A stretch of 64,000 bases of DNA from Spinacia oleracea. Taxonomy: Eukaryota > Streptophyta > Magnoliopsida > Caryophyllales > Amaranthaceae. Below the pieces are notes generated by a model that was not told the DNA's origin, made no database searches, and saw nothing but the letters and a program-made list of their open reading frames with translations. Positions 45,227-56,818 of this stretch are shown here, one piece after another (positions within the stretch are counted from its first letter, which is position 1; each line of letters begins with the position of its first letter). A program made the position numbers and the translations under genes. The DNA is taken from positions 55,158,517 to 55,222,516 of the forward strand of contig NC_079490.1 in the NCBI RefSeq assembly GCF_020520425.1, in the 5' to 3' direction.

Positions 45227-48200
45227 TATAATACCTCATATTTTTCTGTATTTATAAATATTTTTTATTATATTTATAAATTATTTTTATGATTTTTAGA
45301 ATTTAAAACGCATTTAAATATTATTTAAATGTATTTTTAATTAATGAGAATATTTATTATTTTAATTAATGACAAAACGAATTTATTATTTTAAGTTGGG
45401 AATTTAATTGGGTTTCAAAAGTAAAACGATTTTGAATGAATCTAGCCCAATTCAATTCCAAGTTCAAGTCCAAACAAATTAAAGCAAGCCCATCTTATGT
45501 TTTATGAAGCCCGTAAGGGAATCCTAAAGCCTAGCCCATTCTTGGAGTTTCCTAAGCCTATAAATATAGGTGCTCACCCTCAAAATCGCCCACTATTATT
45601 CATTAAACCTAAAAGTAAAACCCTAACCCTAAATTCTTCCTTCTTTCGTCGAAATTATGTTTGGCCGTTTGTCTCTTACTTCCATTCGTTTTCAGAAAAT
45701 AGTTTCATCTTCAAAGTTGTAGATCTTGAAAAGTTCTTCAACTTTGCTCCAAGAATAGATTGATTCCAAGTTATAGATTAAAAGTTATGAGCGTTCTAAA
45801 TTCTTGCTGCAATATTTCACTTTTCTCTTTCTCTCCTTGCCCGTCGCCCCTCACCCGAGCACTCAGCACGAGCGCTGCTGCTCGTTGCTGCACCCCGTGC
45901 CTTCGAGCACCACCCCTAGCACTCCCTTGCTGCGTTGCTCGTGCCTTGTCCCTCACACTCCCTCTCTCGCCCTCGTCGTTGCAACCTACCCGCACAGCCA
46001 CACCTTGCGTGCTGTGGTTGCTGTTGTTGCCGTGTGTTGTTGTTGTGTTGTTGGTGCCCTCGCCCCCACACACACTCGCACATTCGCTTCTCTCCTTCCT
46101 CTCGGCCCTGCTGCGCCGAGCCCTCACCGCCCCTGTTGCTTGCTTGTTCGCTGCCCGCACACGCAACACACCCTTCGTGTGTGTTGTGTGTTTGTTTGTG
46201 TTCTGTTAATTCTTTTTTTCGCCCAATCACATTCAATTCGTGATTGTACCGTGCTATAGGCCGGATTGGTATAATTCTCTTCTTCCTTGCCTATTCTATT
46301 TCAATTCCGTATTTAAATTATATTATTGTTATTGGTTTTGATTAATTAAAATGCTGGGATCGGTTATGAACACCAAATTTTGACGATTTGTATGTTTGAA
46401 TTATTGAAGAATGTTTTGAATTGAAGTATTATAATATCAGATTTGAAGTATATATTAAAGCTTCAATTTTTATTAGTTTTAATGGTTTTAATTACAAACT
46501 ATGATTAGAGTTTTAATCTAAGCCTTATGGGCGATTGATTAGCATAATTAGATGATAAATTTAATTATGATAATCAATTATATTTTTCAGAATATTGTAA
46601 AGACTTAAAACGTCGACTTTTAATGGTTTTATACATGAAAATAAATTAATTTCATGCTAGGATTTTAAACGATTGATTGAGTCTATTATTTTATTAATGA
46701 ACGATTAAGTTCTAATTAATTCAAGTGTTTTAAAACTAAACAAAGTTGCTGGAAATTTAGTAAACATGGATAATAATTAAGTTTCTCCATTGTGTTTATA
46801 GGAGTTGATTTCTAGTAAGTTGTGATTCGCACATTGGCTGCCGTACTTAGGTATTCCAGGTACGTACAAGTCTAGGGCAACCACATTATTTGTCAAGGGA
46901 CATTACGTGATTATTTATTGATGTGAATCATATTACGCGAACTTGGTGAATTCATATTTGATGTGGTGGACAATCATGTGAATTATTATTATTGGAATTA
47001 TTGATTTGTTGATTGAACAAGCATGTTGGGACTATTGTGAGTATGGATTTCATTGTCAATCATGTTGTTCAATATTTATGCATGTATGGTTTGTTTCACA
47101 TGCAAGGGATGGGTTATTTATTGTTATGCTATTGTACAGGATGTCTAGCATATTTTTGAGCCAATTATTCGTACCTCGTTGTACTATTTATTTTACCACA
47201 CGTGAAGGGTTCGCTCACGTAAGCCACCGCACATGTAGGGTTCAGTTGGGAATATTTTATATGAAATGAATTAGGATTTGTCGTGCAAGGGCACAACCCT
47301 CATGTTAATAGGCATGATGTGGAATCTCACCTTTTGTGAGAAGGAACTTGGTAGTAATTTCACTACGTCTTGATTTATTGATCACAAGTCCCAAAGGGTT
47401 AAAATGAGATTGTTTTAGTTGTCGTTTATTAATTGTATGTATGTATGTATGTATGTATGTGTGTCCGAGTCTCGAGTTCACCATTAATAAAATATTAATA
47501 AACGTAAAGTGCAACCAGAACAAGCTTCAAAACTCTTGGAACGTATATACCTTGAGTATGAACAATGGGGGGAGTCTTGCCGGAAAGCTCGTTCTCCTAC
47601 TAATGATACAAGACGTTGTTTCATTTAACTTATGCGTTGGAATTCCGTCGGTATGGCCCGACACTCGGTATGGTCCGATATTTATTATTTGGTGTATGGT
47701 TGGCTCCCAACACCCTTCCTTTATGGAATATTCTTTTGGCCCATTCGAAGCTTATTCTAATTAAATTGTGAGTCAAGAGTCGAGTCAAGAGTCGAGTCTT
47801 GTATTCATGGTTCGTTTGTTAATTATTAAATGGATTTCGCATGTTGATTAGTACTTTAGCGAGTGATGCATGTTTATAGTTTTATTTCACTCTAGCCTTG
47901 TAAGTACTCAGCTTTTACTGACTACGTGCTTTGTGTCTTTTGGTCATGGCCTTTTCCATAATGACCCTATGATGATCCATCATTTTCACTTGCATTGTTG
48001 TGGAGTAGAATAATATAGCAGGTTGGTAGATCGAAGTACGATCGAAATCATGTGGCTTGGGATGATTGAGAGAGTTGCATTCTTTCGTACTTTAAAAGTA
48101 TTTTAAGTTATACTTTAATCATGTTTTGGGTTTATTGAATTTTAATACTTTGATTTTTGGGCCGTTATGGTTCCATCTTGTAGGAGCCCTCAATAATTAT

Positions 48201-48357
48201 TATTTATGTTGTTTGAAAGTTAGTTAACATTAATTTCCGTTGCGTAATTCTGGTACTAGCCTTAACCGTTATCATGGTGGCGGTAATACTTTAGTAATTC
48301 CTTTATTATAAGTTGGAAAATGATTTTATAAAAGCAAGGAATTATTAGGGTGTTACA
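45227..48357 (+). repeat. right LTR of the Tekay-like element
   Basis: Nearly identical to the left LTR along its full length. Its first bases are TATAATACC where the left LTR has TGTAATACC. The TATA box is at about 45559, and the C-rich block at about 45810-46170. It ends GGGTGTTACA before the target duplication ataac. Confidence 0.9.
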
Positions 48358-48362
48358 ATAAC

Positions 48363-48670
48363 ATTTCAAGGCTCTATTTCCTCAGATGTGAGCTCCGAAA
48401 CTTGAAGGACTTCAACCGTCTCATCCCTTATAATAGCAAGCTGAAATTTGAATGTTGAACTACATGAAATGCCCAAAAAGAAATTACATAAGTTTAAGTA
48501 ACAAGCAGTAATATTATTATTGCAGACATAAATAATAATGCTAATATTATTATTGCTACCACAAATAAACATAGATACCGTGTCGATATAGAGATTCTAA
48601 ATACGAAGTATAAGATTTGCACAGTATTGAAAGATTAGTTTGCCCCATTAATCATATTGATGAGACTATG
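48363..48670. other. short flank between the Tekay-like LTR and the Tat solo LTR
   Basis: AT-rich with 'aatattattattg' repeats. No gene is seen. It ends with ctatg, the target duplication of the next element. Confidence 0.5.
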
Positions 48671-49206
48671 TGTTGTAGGATCTTTTATGGTGCTGACGTG
48701 GCACGCGTTCCTCGGAGGTATCTAGTATGACCTGACACGAACTTCTGGCAACCTGCAAAACAAGAATATTCCCGTAGGAATATTCCCTCCGATGCTTAAG
48801 TAAGTATAAGCTAGAGAGATAAGTAATTTGTAGAGAGAAGGCAGAGCAAAGATAAGTTTAGGTTGGTAGGAATGAATTGAATGCCTTTTACCTAGGGATC
48901 TGCACTATTTATAGTGCTAGGGTTTCTCGGGAACTGGTCCTGCATGATTGGGTGTTATGCAAGATCAGGACATGTGTCCTGCTAAGTTTTTGGAGGCTTG
49001 GTTTAGACCAAGTGGGCCTCTTAAGCGTTTGGGCCTTATTCCTTTGGGGAATAGCAGAGTGGGCTCCTTCTTGAGTAGGTGGATCCCACGAACCACTAAT
49101 GGACATTGGCCCTGTGAAGTTGAGATTTTCCCGCTAGTGGGCTTTTGGGCCTTCTTTCTAGGCTTTTAATGGTACAGCCAAGTGGCATTCTTTTTAGGCC
49201 ACATCA
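48671..49206 (-). mobile_element. Tat-type solo LTR, 536 bp
   Basis: On plus it reads TGTTGTAGGATC ... GGCCACATCA, flanked by ctatg at 48666-48670 and 49207-49211. On the minus strand it begins TGATGTGGCCTAAAAAG, the same start as the LTR remnant beside the polypurine tract of the Tat element at 56340. A TATA box (48906-48913) lies on the minus strand. There is no internal region, hence solo. A partial copy with the same right flank is at 62840-63291. Confidence 0.85.
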
Positions 49207-49211
49207 CTATG

Positions 49212-49434
49212 TTTTATCATGCTTGTAAGAAATGTGTATAATATTTTAATTTGGATATTAATTAAAGTAAAATGTCAAGAGACTTAACATTTAAGTTTAA
49301 TGAGTTGTTTATTTTTTCATGTTCTTTTGGCCTCCTCTGTTTCTAGTGAACCAGAACTCGTTTCACGGAGAACAGAAGGACAATATTAACACCCCTCAAA
49401 AACAAAAGTTATTAGCACCACTGCCCCATTGTTG
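49212..49434. repeat. unique flank, first part of the duplicated segment
   Basis: Matches 63297-63519 base for base apart from a few substitutions. Non-coding. It ends at the 14-bp target of the LINE. Confidence 0.8.
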
Positions 49435-49621
49435 TCTTGAATCAAGTTTTTTTTTTTTTTTTTTTTTTGCTAAGCAAGAGAGAATATATTAATTAAGCAA
49501 AACATTACAACTTAGGCTAAACCAAGTGATACAAACCAACTAGGTTGGACTCTATCAACAAGGAATTGGCAACTCACAGCTATACAAGGCACACAAACAA
49601 AAGAACAAGGCACAAAGCCCA

Positions 49622-52600
49622 TTACAAGGTTATAAACCAATCATAATCTCTCTTGCTCACAGTTTTTGGCAAAACTACTTGAATTCTGCCCTTAACCAAT
49701 TGCTTCAAGCTGCTCACAGTGTGACTAATAGTGGGGATTTGATTATCCCAGAAGCTTGCATTCCTGCTCTTCCAAATCAGGTACACAACAGTACCAATAG
49801 CAGCAAAAATAACTTGTTTTCTGAACTTAGAAACTCTGCTATGACCAATCTTTCTTACCAACTGATGCAAGGTACCAGCCATAAGAACACCCAACCACTG
49901 CTGCATTGCTTGCATAATCTGATAGCTGAACTGACACTGAAAGAAAAGATGGTTGTGATCTTCATCCTGCAACCCACAAATCAAGCATAGAGCAGATTGA
50001 CTAATCCCAATTCTAGCTAATTTAGCTGTAGTCTGTAGCCTACATTGAGCAGCTAACCAACAGATGAATCTGTGCTTAGGGGTGAGCAATCTATTCCAAG
50101 TTAATCTATCCCAATGCATCCTAGGTTTCAAATCCAACATTTTCTCATAAACTCGCTTCACTGAATAATGAGCCATGCCCTCCAGGTCAGACAGAGTAAA
50201 AAACTGCTTAAGCTTCTCCTTAGTAACACAAATTTGTCTCCAATACCAACTAGCAGAAGAGCTAGGTTGGTAATCCCACCATTCCCCATCTTTGAGGTAA
50301 ACTGAAGTAATCCACCTGATCCAGATATTATCCTGCTTCTTAACAAGAGCCCAAACATATTTACCAATGAAAGCCATATTCCACAGAACCACATCCCTAA
50401 AACCCAAACCACCATGCTGCTTGTCACAACAAACCTTATCCCAAGCTATATTACTTGGTTTCTGGCTGAATGCTTGTCCACTCCATAGGAAGGCTCTACA
50501 TATCCTCACAATGTCCTGCAGCACAGATTTGGGAAGGACATATATCTGAGCCCAATACATATGCAGGCTAAGCAAAACAGAATTGATTAGTTGCATTCTG
50601 GCAGTGTAAGATAGATTCCTTGAGCTCCAGATCTTAATCCTAGTGATCATTTTATCCACTAGATGTCCACATTGAGCCACATTAATCTTTTTAGAACAAA
50701 TGGGAACACCCAGATACTTGAAAGGCAAAGAACTTCTGGAGAAACCAGAAACATCAACTACTCTTTGAACTTCACTCTCTGGCATACCATGACAATACAC
50801 AGAAGACTTCTGCTGATTAGCCTTTAAACCAGCTGAGTTTGAAAAAAGCTTGAAAGCTTGTAACAAGAGGAGAATAGATTGATAATCACCCTTACTGCAC
50901 AGGATCAAGTCATCAGCAAAACAAAGATGAGTGAGCTTGATATCTTTACATCTTGGATGAAACTGGAAATGAGAAGAGTCACACATTCTGCTCAATATCC
51001 TAGACAGATATTCCATACATATGACAAACAACAATGGAGATATAGGATCCCCCTGCCTCAACCCTCTTTTGGATTTAAAAAATCCATGCATACTTCCATT
51101 CAACATCAAAGAGAACATGGGAGTAGTAACACACTGCATTACCATTTTCACAAAAGAGCATGGGAACTCCAGATAAGTGAGCATTTCATACAAAAACTGC
51201 CAATCAACTGTGTCATAAGCCTTCTGAAGATCAATCTTCATGAGACATCTAGGTTTGACTGCCTTCCTGCCATAATGCTTGACTAAGTCTTGAACATCCA
51301 TAATGTTGTGGACAATAAACCTACCATGAACAAAACCACCTTGGTTTTCCAAGATCAGATCAGGTAATACTTGTCTTAATCTCCCACAAAGGACCTTTGT
51401 TATGCACTTATAAATGGTGTTACAACATGAAATTGGTCTGAATTCACTCACATCTTTTGGACATTTAGTCTTGGGGATGAGAGTGATGACAGTATGATTC
51501 ATCTCCTTCAAGAGCTTCCCATTCTGTAACATATCCAGAATAGCTGCTATAACCTCATCTCCAACAATATGCCAAGCATCTTTGTAGAAATAAGACCCAA
51601 AACCATCTGGACCTGGAGCTTTGACTCCTGGAATAGAGAATAAAGCAGATTTAACCTCATCAGCAGTGTAAGGGGCATTGAGAATACTTTTGTGATGGTC
51701 CTGACACACAGGACCTTGCTGAACTATTTGTTTAATAACAGGAGTTCTGTGGTCATGAGTGGTGCCTAATAACATTCTGTAATAAACTAAAAAGGCTTCA
51801 GAAACCTCATCAGCTGTGTCTTTCCAATTTCCAGTCATATCACAGATACTTTAAACTTGATTTTGAACTCTTCTAGCTTTGATGCTTTGATGAAATAGAG
51901 CAGTATTTTCATCTCCTTCTTTAAGCCAATTAACTTTAGCTTTTTGACTTAAGAATGCCAAGTATGCCTTATGTTTTTCTTTATATTCTTGTATAGCTTT
52001 CAGCTCAGCATCAGCTACACTTGCATCAGTAGGATTGCTATGTAATGCACTTTGAGCATTCACCATTTCCTGATAGGCCTTTAGATCTGCAGCTTGAACA
52101 TCAGTAAAGCCAACTTTATTCAATTATCTCAAGGCTTGCTTAACTTTCTTAAGTTTACAAACCACTCTGAACATTTTACTTCCATCTATGTGACTACTCC
52201 AAGCCTTCTTGACAGTTTCAGAAAACACAGGAGAACTCTTCCACATTGTAAAGTACTTGAATGGTTTCCTCCCTCCATCACTCCTAGGATACACTGTCAA
52301 AAGACCAGGTGAGTGATCAAAATGACCTTCAGGCATGAAGCAAACTTCAGCAGCTGGAAAGATTCCTTGCCATGCTTGATTGGCCATGAATCTGTCTATT
52401 TTTGAGAAAACCCTATTAGTGCCTTGCTGCTTGTTATTCCATGTGAAGAAATTCCCCACACTTTTGATATCCTCCATTCCACAGTTGTGAAAGCAATTAC
52501 TTATATCAACAATATCACTCTGTCTGACAGGGGCCCCAATTCTTTCATCAACTGCCATCACACTATTAAAATCACCACACAGAATCCATGGATCCTGAGT

Positions 52601-52987
52601 GTTAAGTAATCCTAAATCCCTCCACAACTCCTGTCTCAAATTAGGATTATTAAAATCATAAACAAAAGTGCAATAAAAGCTATGCATGCCACTGACTGGA
52701 GTAACATGGCAATGCACAAACTGACTAGAAGCAGCCACTATATTTACATTAAAACATCCAGACTTCCATGCAATCACAATCCTTCCTCCATCATGAAAGC
52801 TAGAGTTGCTAGAAAAACACCAATTTGCAAAAACTCTTTGATACAGTCTCCCAAGGTTTGAGAGCTTTACCTTATGTTCTAGGAGCCCAACTAAACCCAC
52901 AGCATACTTCTGAATGAAATGCTTGACTTCATCCTATTTCTGTGTGGAGTTCAGACCCCTAACATTCCAAGCTAACACTCTATCCAT
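49622..52987 (-). pseudogene. LINE ORF2, endonuclease and reverse transcriptase, three nonsense codons
   Basis: One continuous frame from the ATG at 52985-52987, interrupted by TAG (52934-52936), TAA (52124-52126) and TAA (51851-51853). The first part is an apurinic-type endonuclease (LAWNVRGLN, LLEHKVK, CGDFNSV, FDHSP). The reverse transcriptase occupies roughly 51620-50700, with GLRQGDPISPLLF and catalytic FADDLILCSKG intact. A C-terminal zf-RVT-like region follows (HRFICWLAAQCRLQT, CLICG-x-EDHNHLFFQC). It would nick target DNA and copy the element RNA in place. The undamaged 738-residue RT part argues for a fairly young insertion. Confidence 0.93.
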
Positions 52988-54292
52988 AAGATTCAGAAGA
53001 GTCCCCTCTTCCAGTTGGATCACCCCCTTGTACAACCCCTTGCACTTGCTCTCCCATCAGAATATCATTCTCAATCACATCCAATACCTGAAAAGCATTA
53101 GAAGTTCTAACTGGTTGTTCTAACTCAACTCTCACCCTTATGGGCCTTAATGATCTTTGGAAACCTTCCTGATCCACAATAGGACTAGTCACTTGAGCTG
53201 TTTGAGTAGGTATTGCAGGTTGCTTCCTAACCCAAACTCTTTTCCTACCTTGCCTACAATCACCTTGCAAATGCCCCATCATCTTTCACTTAGTACACTG
53301 TGTTGGCTTCCATTCATAGAAAATAGGAGCTCTTACCATTGTTCCATTCTCATCTCTAAATGAAACATGTTCAGGCAACTCTTGAGTCAGTGGGACATCA
53401 ATCATTACCCTAGCAAACTGCAGCTTATCTCTACATGTTGTAGCTTGATCTCTTTTGATTGGCTTCCCTATTTGTGCTACAATCTTAAACAGAGCCCTCC
53501 CCCCCAATATTTAAAGTGTAGCTTCAATTGTACCCATATTGGGACAGACTGAAGTTCTGGCTTGTCCATGTCCATATCAGGGTTCCAGGGTTTCAGAATC
53601 AAGGGCTTGTTATCAAAGAAGTAATGGCCTGTCAACACCTTATCCCTTGAATCCATAGTAAGGAATCTCACTAGAAACACCCCTTTCCTCACCATCACTA
53701 CCTCATCAACATTCAGCTGTTTCCAGATTCTCCTAATGAAACCCTCCATAACATTGATAGGAGGATTGGCTCCCACAATGTAACAAACTACTGCTGAATT
53801 CCAGAAATCGATCTCCTCTTGAATGTCATCAACCTCAATTTCAACAGGGTGAAAAGCGTTATCATGAACATCATTTCCAGCAGCATTATCAAAATGAATA
53901 TACTCAGTATTCATATTATCATTCACAGTATTCGAATCAACATTATGAATATTCGCAACCTCATCAAATTGCTGTAGAATAGGGATTGAGATCGTACCAA
54001 CCTCCATATTAGATCGAGTATTACCTTGCTTCAACTGGTTTGCTGAGCCATGAATCACTTCCAAGAACTCATTGAATGAGTGACGCAATTCTGAACGAGC
54101 TTGAAGATGCTTCAACCCAGATTTTGGCCTAAAAACTTCATTGTCAACCCCAAAATCAAGAGCTTTAACCCCCAAAACCTCCTCAATACTGCGCGTTTTC
54201 AATGCCTGGGAATCCGATGATGGACCTCGAGGTTTTCCTTTTCAATTTCCATGCTTGTTTCTGTGAGATTTCGAGCCAGATTTTCCTGCCAT
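52980..54292 (-). pseudogene. LINE ORF1, DUF4283 and zinc-knuckle protein, broken
   Basis: ORF1 proteins of plant LINEs bind the element RNA. The ATG is at 54290-54292. A TGA follows at 54242-54244 (about codon 17). After that the frame reads through a DUF4283-type region (FWNSAVVCYIVG, IRRIWKQL, LKPWNPDMD, VPIWVQL). A frameshift lies in a C7 run at 53499-53505. The single CX2CX4HX4C knuckle (QCTK-x-KMMGHLQGDC) has its second cysteine codon changed to TGA (53286-53288). The frame ends TAG at 52980-52982, overlapping the ORF2 start. Confidence 0.85.
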
Positions 54293-54421
54293 GGTTGCGG
54301 TGCACGTTAAGCTAACATGCACCGAGTGAAAACTTGGGGAGAAAGTCTCTCAGCTAAGAGGTTTTGAATTGAAACCTTCACCACTGATAATTACTGGTAA
54401 CTAGGTTTCTTGAATCAAGTT

Positions 54422-54882
54422 AATATACGAAGTAGATGAAGATGTAATAATACTTTAATTAGCAAGATAATTCATTGAAAATACCTAAGGTATGTTATTT
54501 CAGTAATTGATGAAAGGGTATATAAATTTATACACTTCTACAAGAAACACCAAAACATCAATTATGAGTTACAATTAAAATCAACTGGAATGGAATCAAG
54601 CAGAATCGAATTAACACTATTCAAAGAAAAATAGTCACCTTGAAGGATGTTACAGGCTTATGATATAAGAGAGGCAATGCTGCTGGACTTCGACGACCAT
54701 TTAAGATTGGAGAGACGAAGAGGAGAGACGGAGAAGAGAGGTCGAAACGGCAGAGATCCTAGGGTACAGAGAGACAAAGAAGATAGTGAAATTGAAAAAA
54801 ACCCTAACTCACTATCCATTTTCCAGTATCCTCACTATCCAAATTTTTTAACTAACAAAACAAATTAACCGGGTATTCCGGG
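54422..54882. repeat. unique flank, second part of the duplicated segment
   Basis: Matches 63534-63994. It contains a 73-codon ORF (54647-54868) that is present in both copies but has no recognisable domain; its arginine/glutamate-rich text and 'aaaaaaccctaac' end look like a transcript leader rather than a gene. Confidence 0.6.
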
Positions 54883-56233
54883 TGTTAGGTTATGAATAAT
54901 ATAATAATATAATTCATGCAAACAAACCATTAAGCCAGAATCCAAATTAATGGCCACATAGTCAATTAGCATAATTTAGGTTACATACAATGTGATGCGT
55001 GCCATCCCTAGCTGCTCCCGAACCGAACAAGAACAAGTCTTTAGAGCCCCAAACGCTGCCCCTCTGTAGAAAGTCCACAACACGTTCGGGTCCGCCTTAG
55101 GTTTAACCAACTAGGATTTTACTTAAGGTTTTATGTATTCGGTTTAGGCTATATTATGTTCTCCCTTGAACACAATGTGAGTAAAGAATATGATTTCAAT
55201 TTGTAATTGATGTGTATAATTATGAGGGCCTAGCCTCATATTTATAGGGTAGGAATAAGGAATTTGAGTCTTACTAGGAATAGAATTACCAACCCTGCTA
55301 GGATTGGAATTCTTATCCAATTAGAATTGCAACATTAATTAAACTCTTAATTAAATCAATTCCAGTAGGACTAGGAATACTTAATCCAAGGTTACTTGGG
55401 AATTAAGCAATCAGACTTTTCTTGGAGCCCAAGATGAAGCAATCCAACGCAGCCACAATAATGGGCCACGTTGGTGCGCGTGCCTGCCTAGGCCAAGCCA
55501 CAACCGCAGCTGGTCGAAGGCCCAGCGCGCTGCGGCCTTGCCTTGGCGGGCTTGCATTGCTGCTCCTGTCTTGCTGGCTTGGCGCGGCCCACGGTGCTAC
55601 TGCTGCCTTGCTTGCTTGGCGCAACCCACTGTGTGCTGCTGCCTTGCTTGCTTGGCGCGACCAACTGTGTCGCTAGCCCATCGGCTGGGCGCTGGCGCTG
55701 GGCTTCGTGCTCAGTGCTATGCGCTCGGCCTTTGCTTGTTGAGCGATGGGCCGGCTCGCTTGCCGGCTTGTCGCTCGTTGAGCTTCCGATTCGTTTTCCG
55801 ATTCCGGAATCCATTTCCGTTTCGAACAAATATTTACGTTTTCGTTAATATTTCCGCTTCCGGAAATAATTTCCTTTTCCGACAATATTTCCGATTCCGA
55901 TAATATTTCCGTTTCCAGCAATATTTCCGATTCCAGGAATATTTCTATTTCCGATAATATTTTCCGATACAAACCATGTTTCCGTTTCCGGCAACATCTA
56001 CGACTTGGATAATATTTATATTTTCGTCGTGAACCATATTTCCGTTTCCGGCAATATCATCATTTCAGGAGTATTCTTTATTTTGCCTTTTGACGATTTC
56101 AACTCCCATTGGAACCGAGATCCTTCGTATACGAATGTTCATAAATGGAGTACTTAATTAACAATATATTCACTTAAATACTTTATCCGTTTACGTACTA
56201 TTTGTGTGACAGTACGGGTTCAGTCAAGAGTAA
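54883..56233 (-). mobile_element. truncated LTR, same family as the solo LTR at 10127
   Basis: On plus it begins TGTTAGGTTATG, the inverse of the ATAACCTAACA end of the first copy. It then follows the first copy through the GC-rich block (about 55440-55760) and the CGGAAA array (about 55790-56075) to ...ttcagtcaagagtaa. There it stops abruptly, lacking the outer approximately 164 bp of the LTR, and Tat LTR sequence begins. The GC-rich ORFs here are artefacts of composition. Confidence 0.8.
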
Positions 56234-56340
56234 TGGTGGGCTTTTTCCCCTCAAGGAGATTTACCCGCTAGTGGGCTTTTGGGCCTTCTTTCTGGGCTTT
56301 TAATGGTACAGTCAAGTGGCATTCTTTTTAGGCCACATCA
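56234..56340 (-). repeat. 3' LTR remnant of the Tat element
   Basis: The part cccgctagtgggcttttggg ... ggccacatca matches 49131-49206 and 63216-63291. To its left it is cut by the truncated LTR of another family. The cccctcaaggag word at about 56246 also occurs in the adjacent polypurine region, hinting at a rearranged junction. Confidence 0.75.
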
Positions 56341-56357
56341 TTTGCCCCTCAAGGAGG
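56341..56357 (-). other. polypurine tract of the Tat element
   Basis: On the minus strand it reads CCTCCTTGAGGGGCAAA immediately before TGATGTGG, the start of the 3' LTR. A purine-rich run touching the LTR is where plus-strand DNA synthesis is primed. Confidence 0.75.
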
Positions 56358-56818
56358 ATGCCCCTTGTCCCTGTGGGGTAGGCTGCTTGATCGGAGGGAG
56401 TGCCACGTGTGGGGGCTTTTCAGAGCTTAGATTTTCCTTTAAAAGCTTCAGTACTTCTTTCATTTTTCTTTTGTTACTTCAGAGCAATTTTCTTAGAGAG
56501 AGAAAGCAAATTTCGTTCTGCCAAAGATTTGCTTGTGTTTGCGCTTGAGTGTTCTTGGATTCGTTGTCCAGTGTTCTTGAGGATTTAGAGGATTTGTCAA
56601 GACTTCTCATCGGTTTGATAATTTTCTGGTAAGTTCTCTATCAAAACTTTGTTTTCTGTATGCTTATGGGCCCCCTCTTTTTTATTGTTTATAGTGTTCT
56701 GTGGAGGGTTTTAGCCAATATCGATCCGATCGGGAATGAGAGTACCTGACCTCTTGCCAAGAATAATGGACTGCACATCTTCCAGAACACCTCCCACTCT
56801 CGTTCTTTGGACTAACCT
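56358..56818 (+). promoter_or_regulatory. putative promoter and leader of the antisense gene
   Basis: Leader-like sequence with a strong donor ttttctg|gtaagt at 56629 and an acceptor-like tttattgtttatag at 56694, suggesting a 5' UTR intron. A short upstream ORF begins at 56738. No TATA box was confidently placed. The promoter role is inferred from position. Confidence 0.35.

Larger units (their letters stand above)
36309..48357 (+). mobile_element. complete Tekay/Del-like Ty3/gypsy chromovirus, dead, 12.05 kb
   Basis: LTRs at 36309-39438 and 45227-48357 (3130 and 3131 bp) are flanked by the target duplication ataac (36304-36308 and 48358-48362). A degenerate tRNA-iMet-type primer site follows the left LTR, and a polypurine tract (aaagagggtagac) precedes the right LTR. 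The internal order is gag, protease, RT, RNase H, integrase, chromodomain-like tail, all broken by stops and frameshifts. Order and tail type point to Tekay/Del. The LTRs differ by scattered substitutions and a G14 run, so insertion is not recent. Confidence 0.9.
49449..54407 (-). mobile_element. near full-length L1-type LINE, about 4.96 kb
   Basis: On the minus strand it carries a 5' leader, ORF1 (54292-52980), ORF2 (52987-49622), a 3' UTR and a poly(A) tail (seen as T at 49447-49468). It is flanked by the 14-bp target duplication tcttgaatcaagtt (49435-49448 and 54408-54421). The paralogous site at 63520-63533 has a single copy of this 14-mer and no insert. Both ORFs are broken, so the copy is no longer autonomous. 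Confidence 0.93.

Noticed and set aside
55403-55903. Overlapping alanine/arginine-rich ORFs on both strands
   Set aside because: GC-rich part of the truncated LTR; the equivalent block at 10626-11026 gives the same kind of false ORFs.
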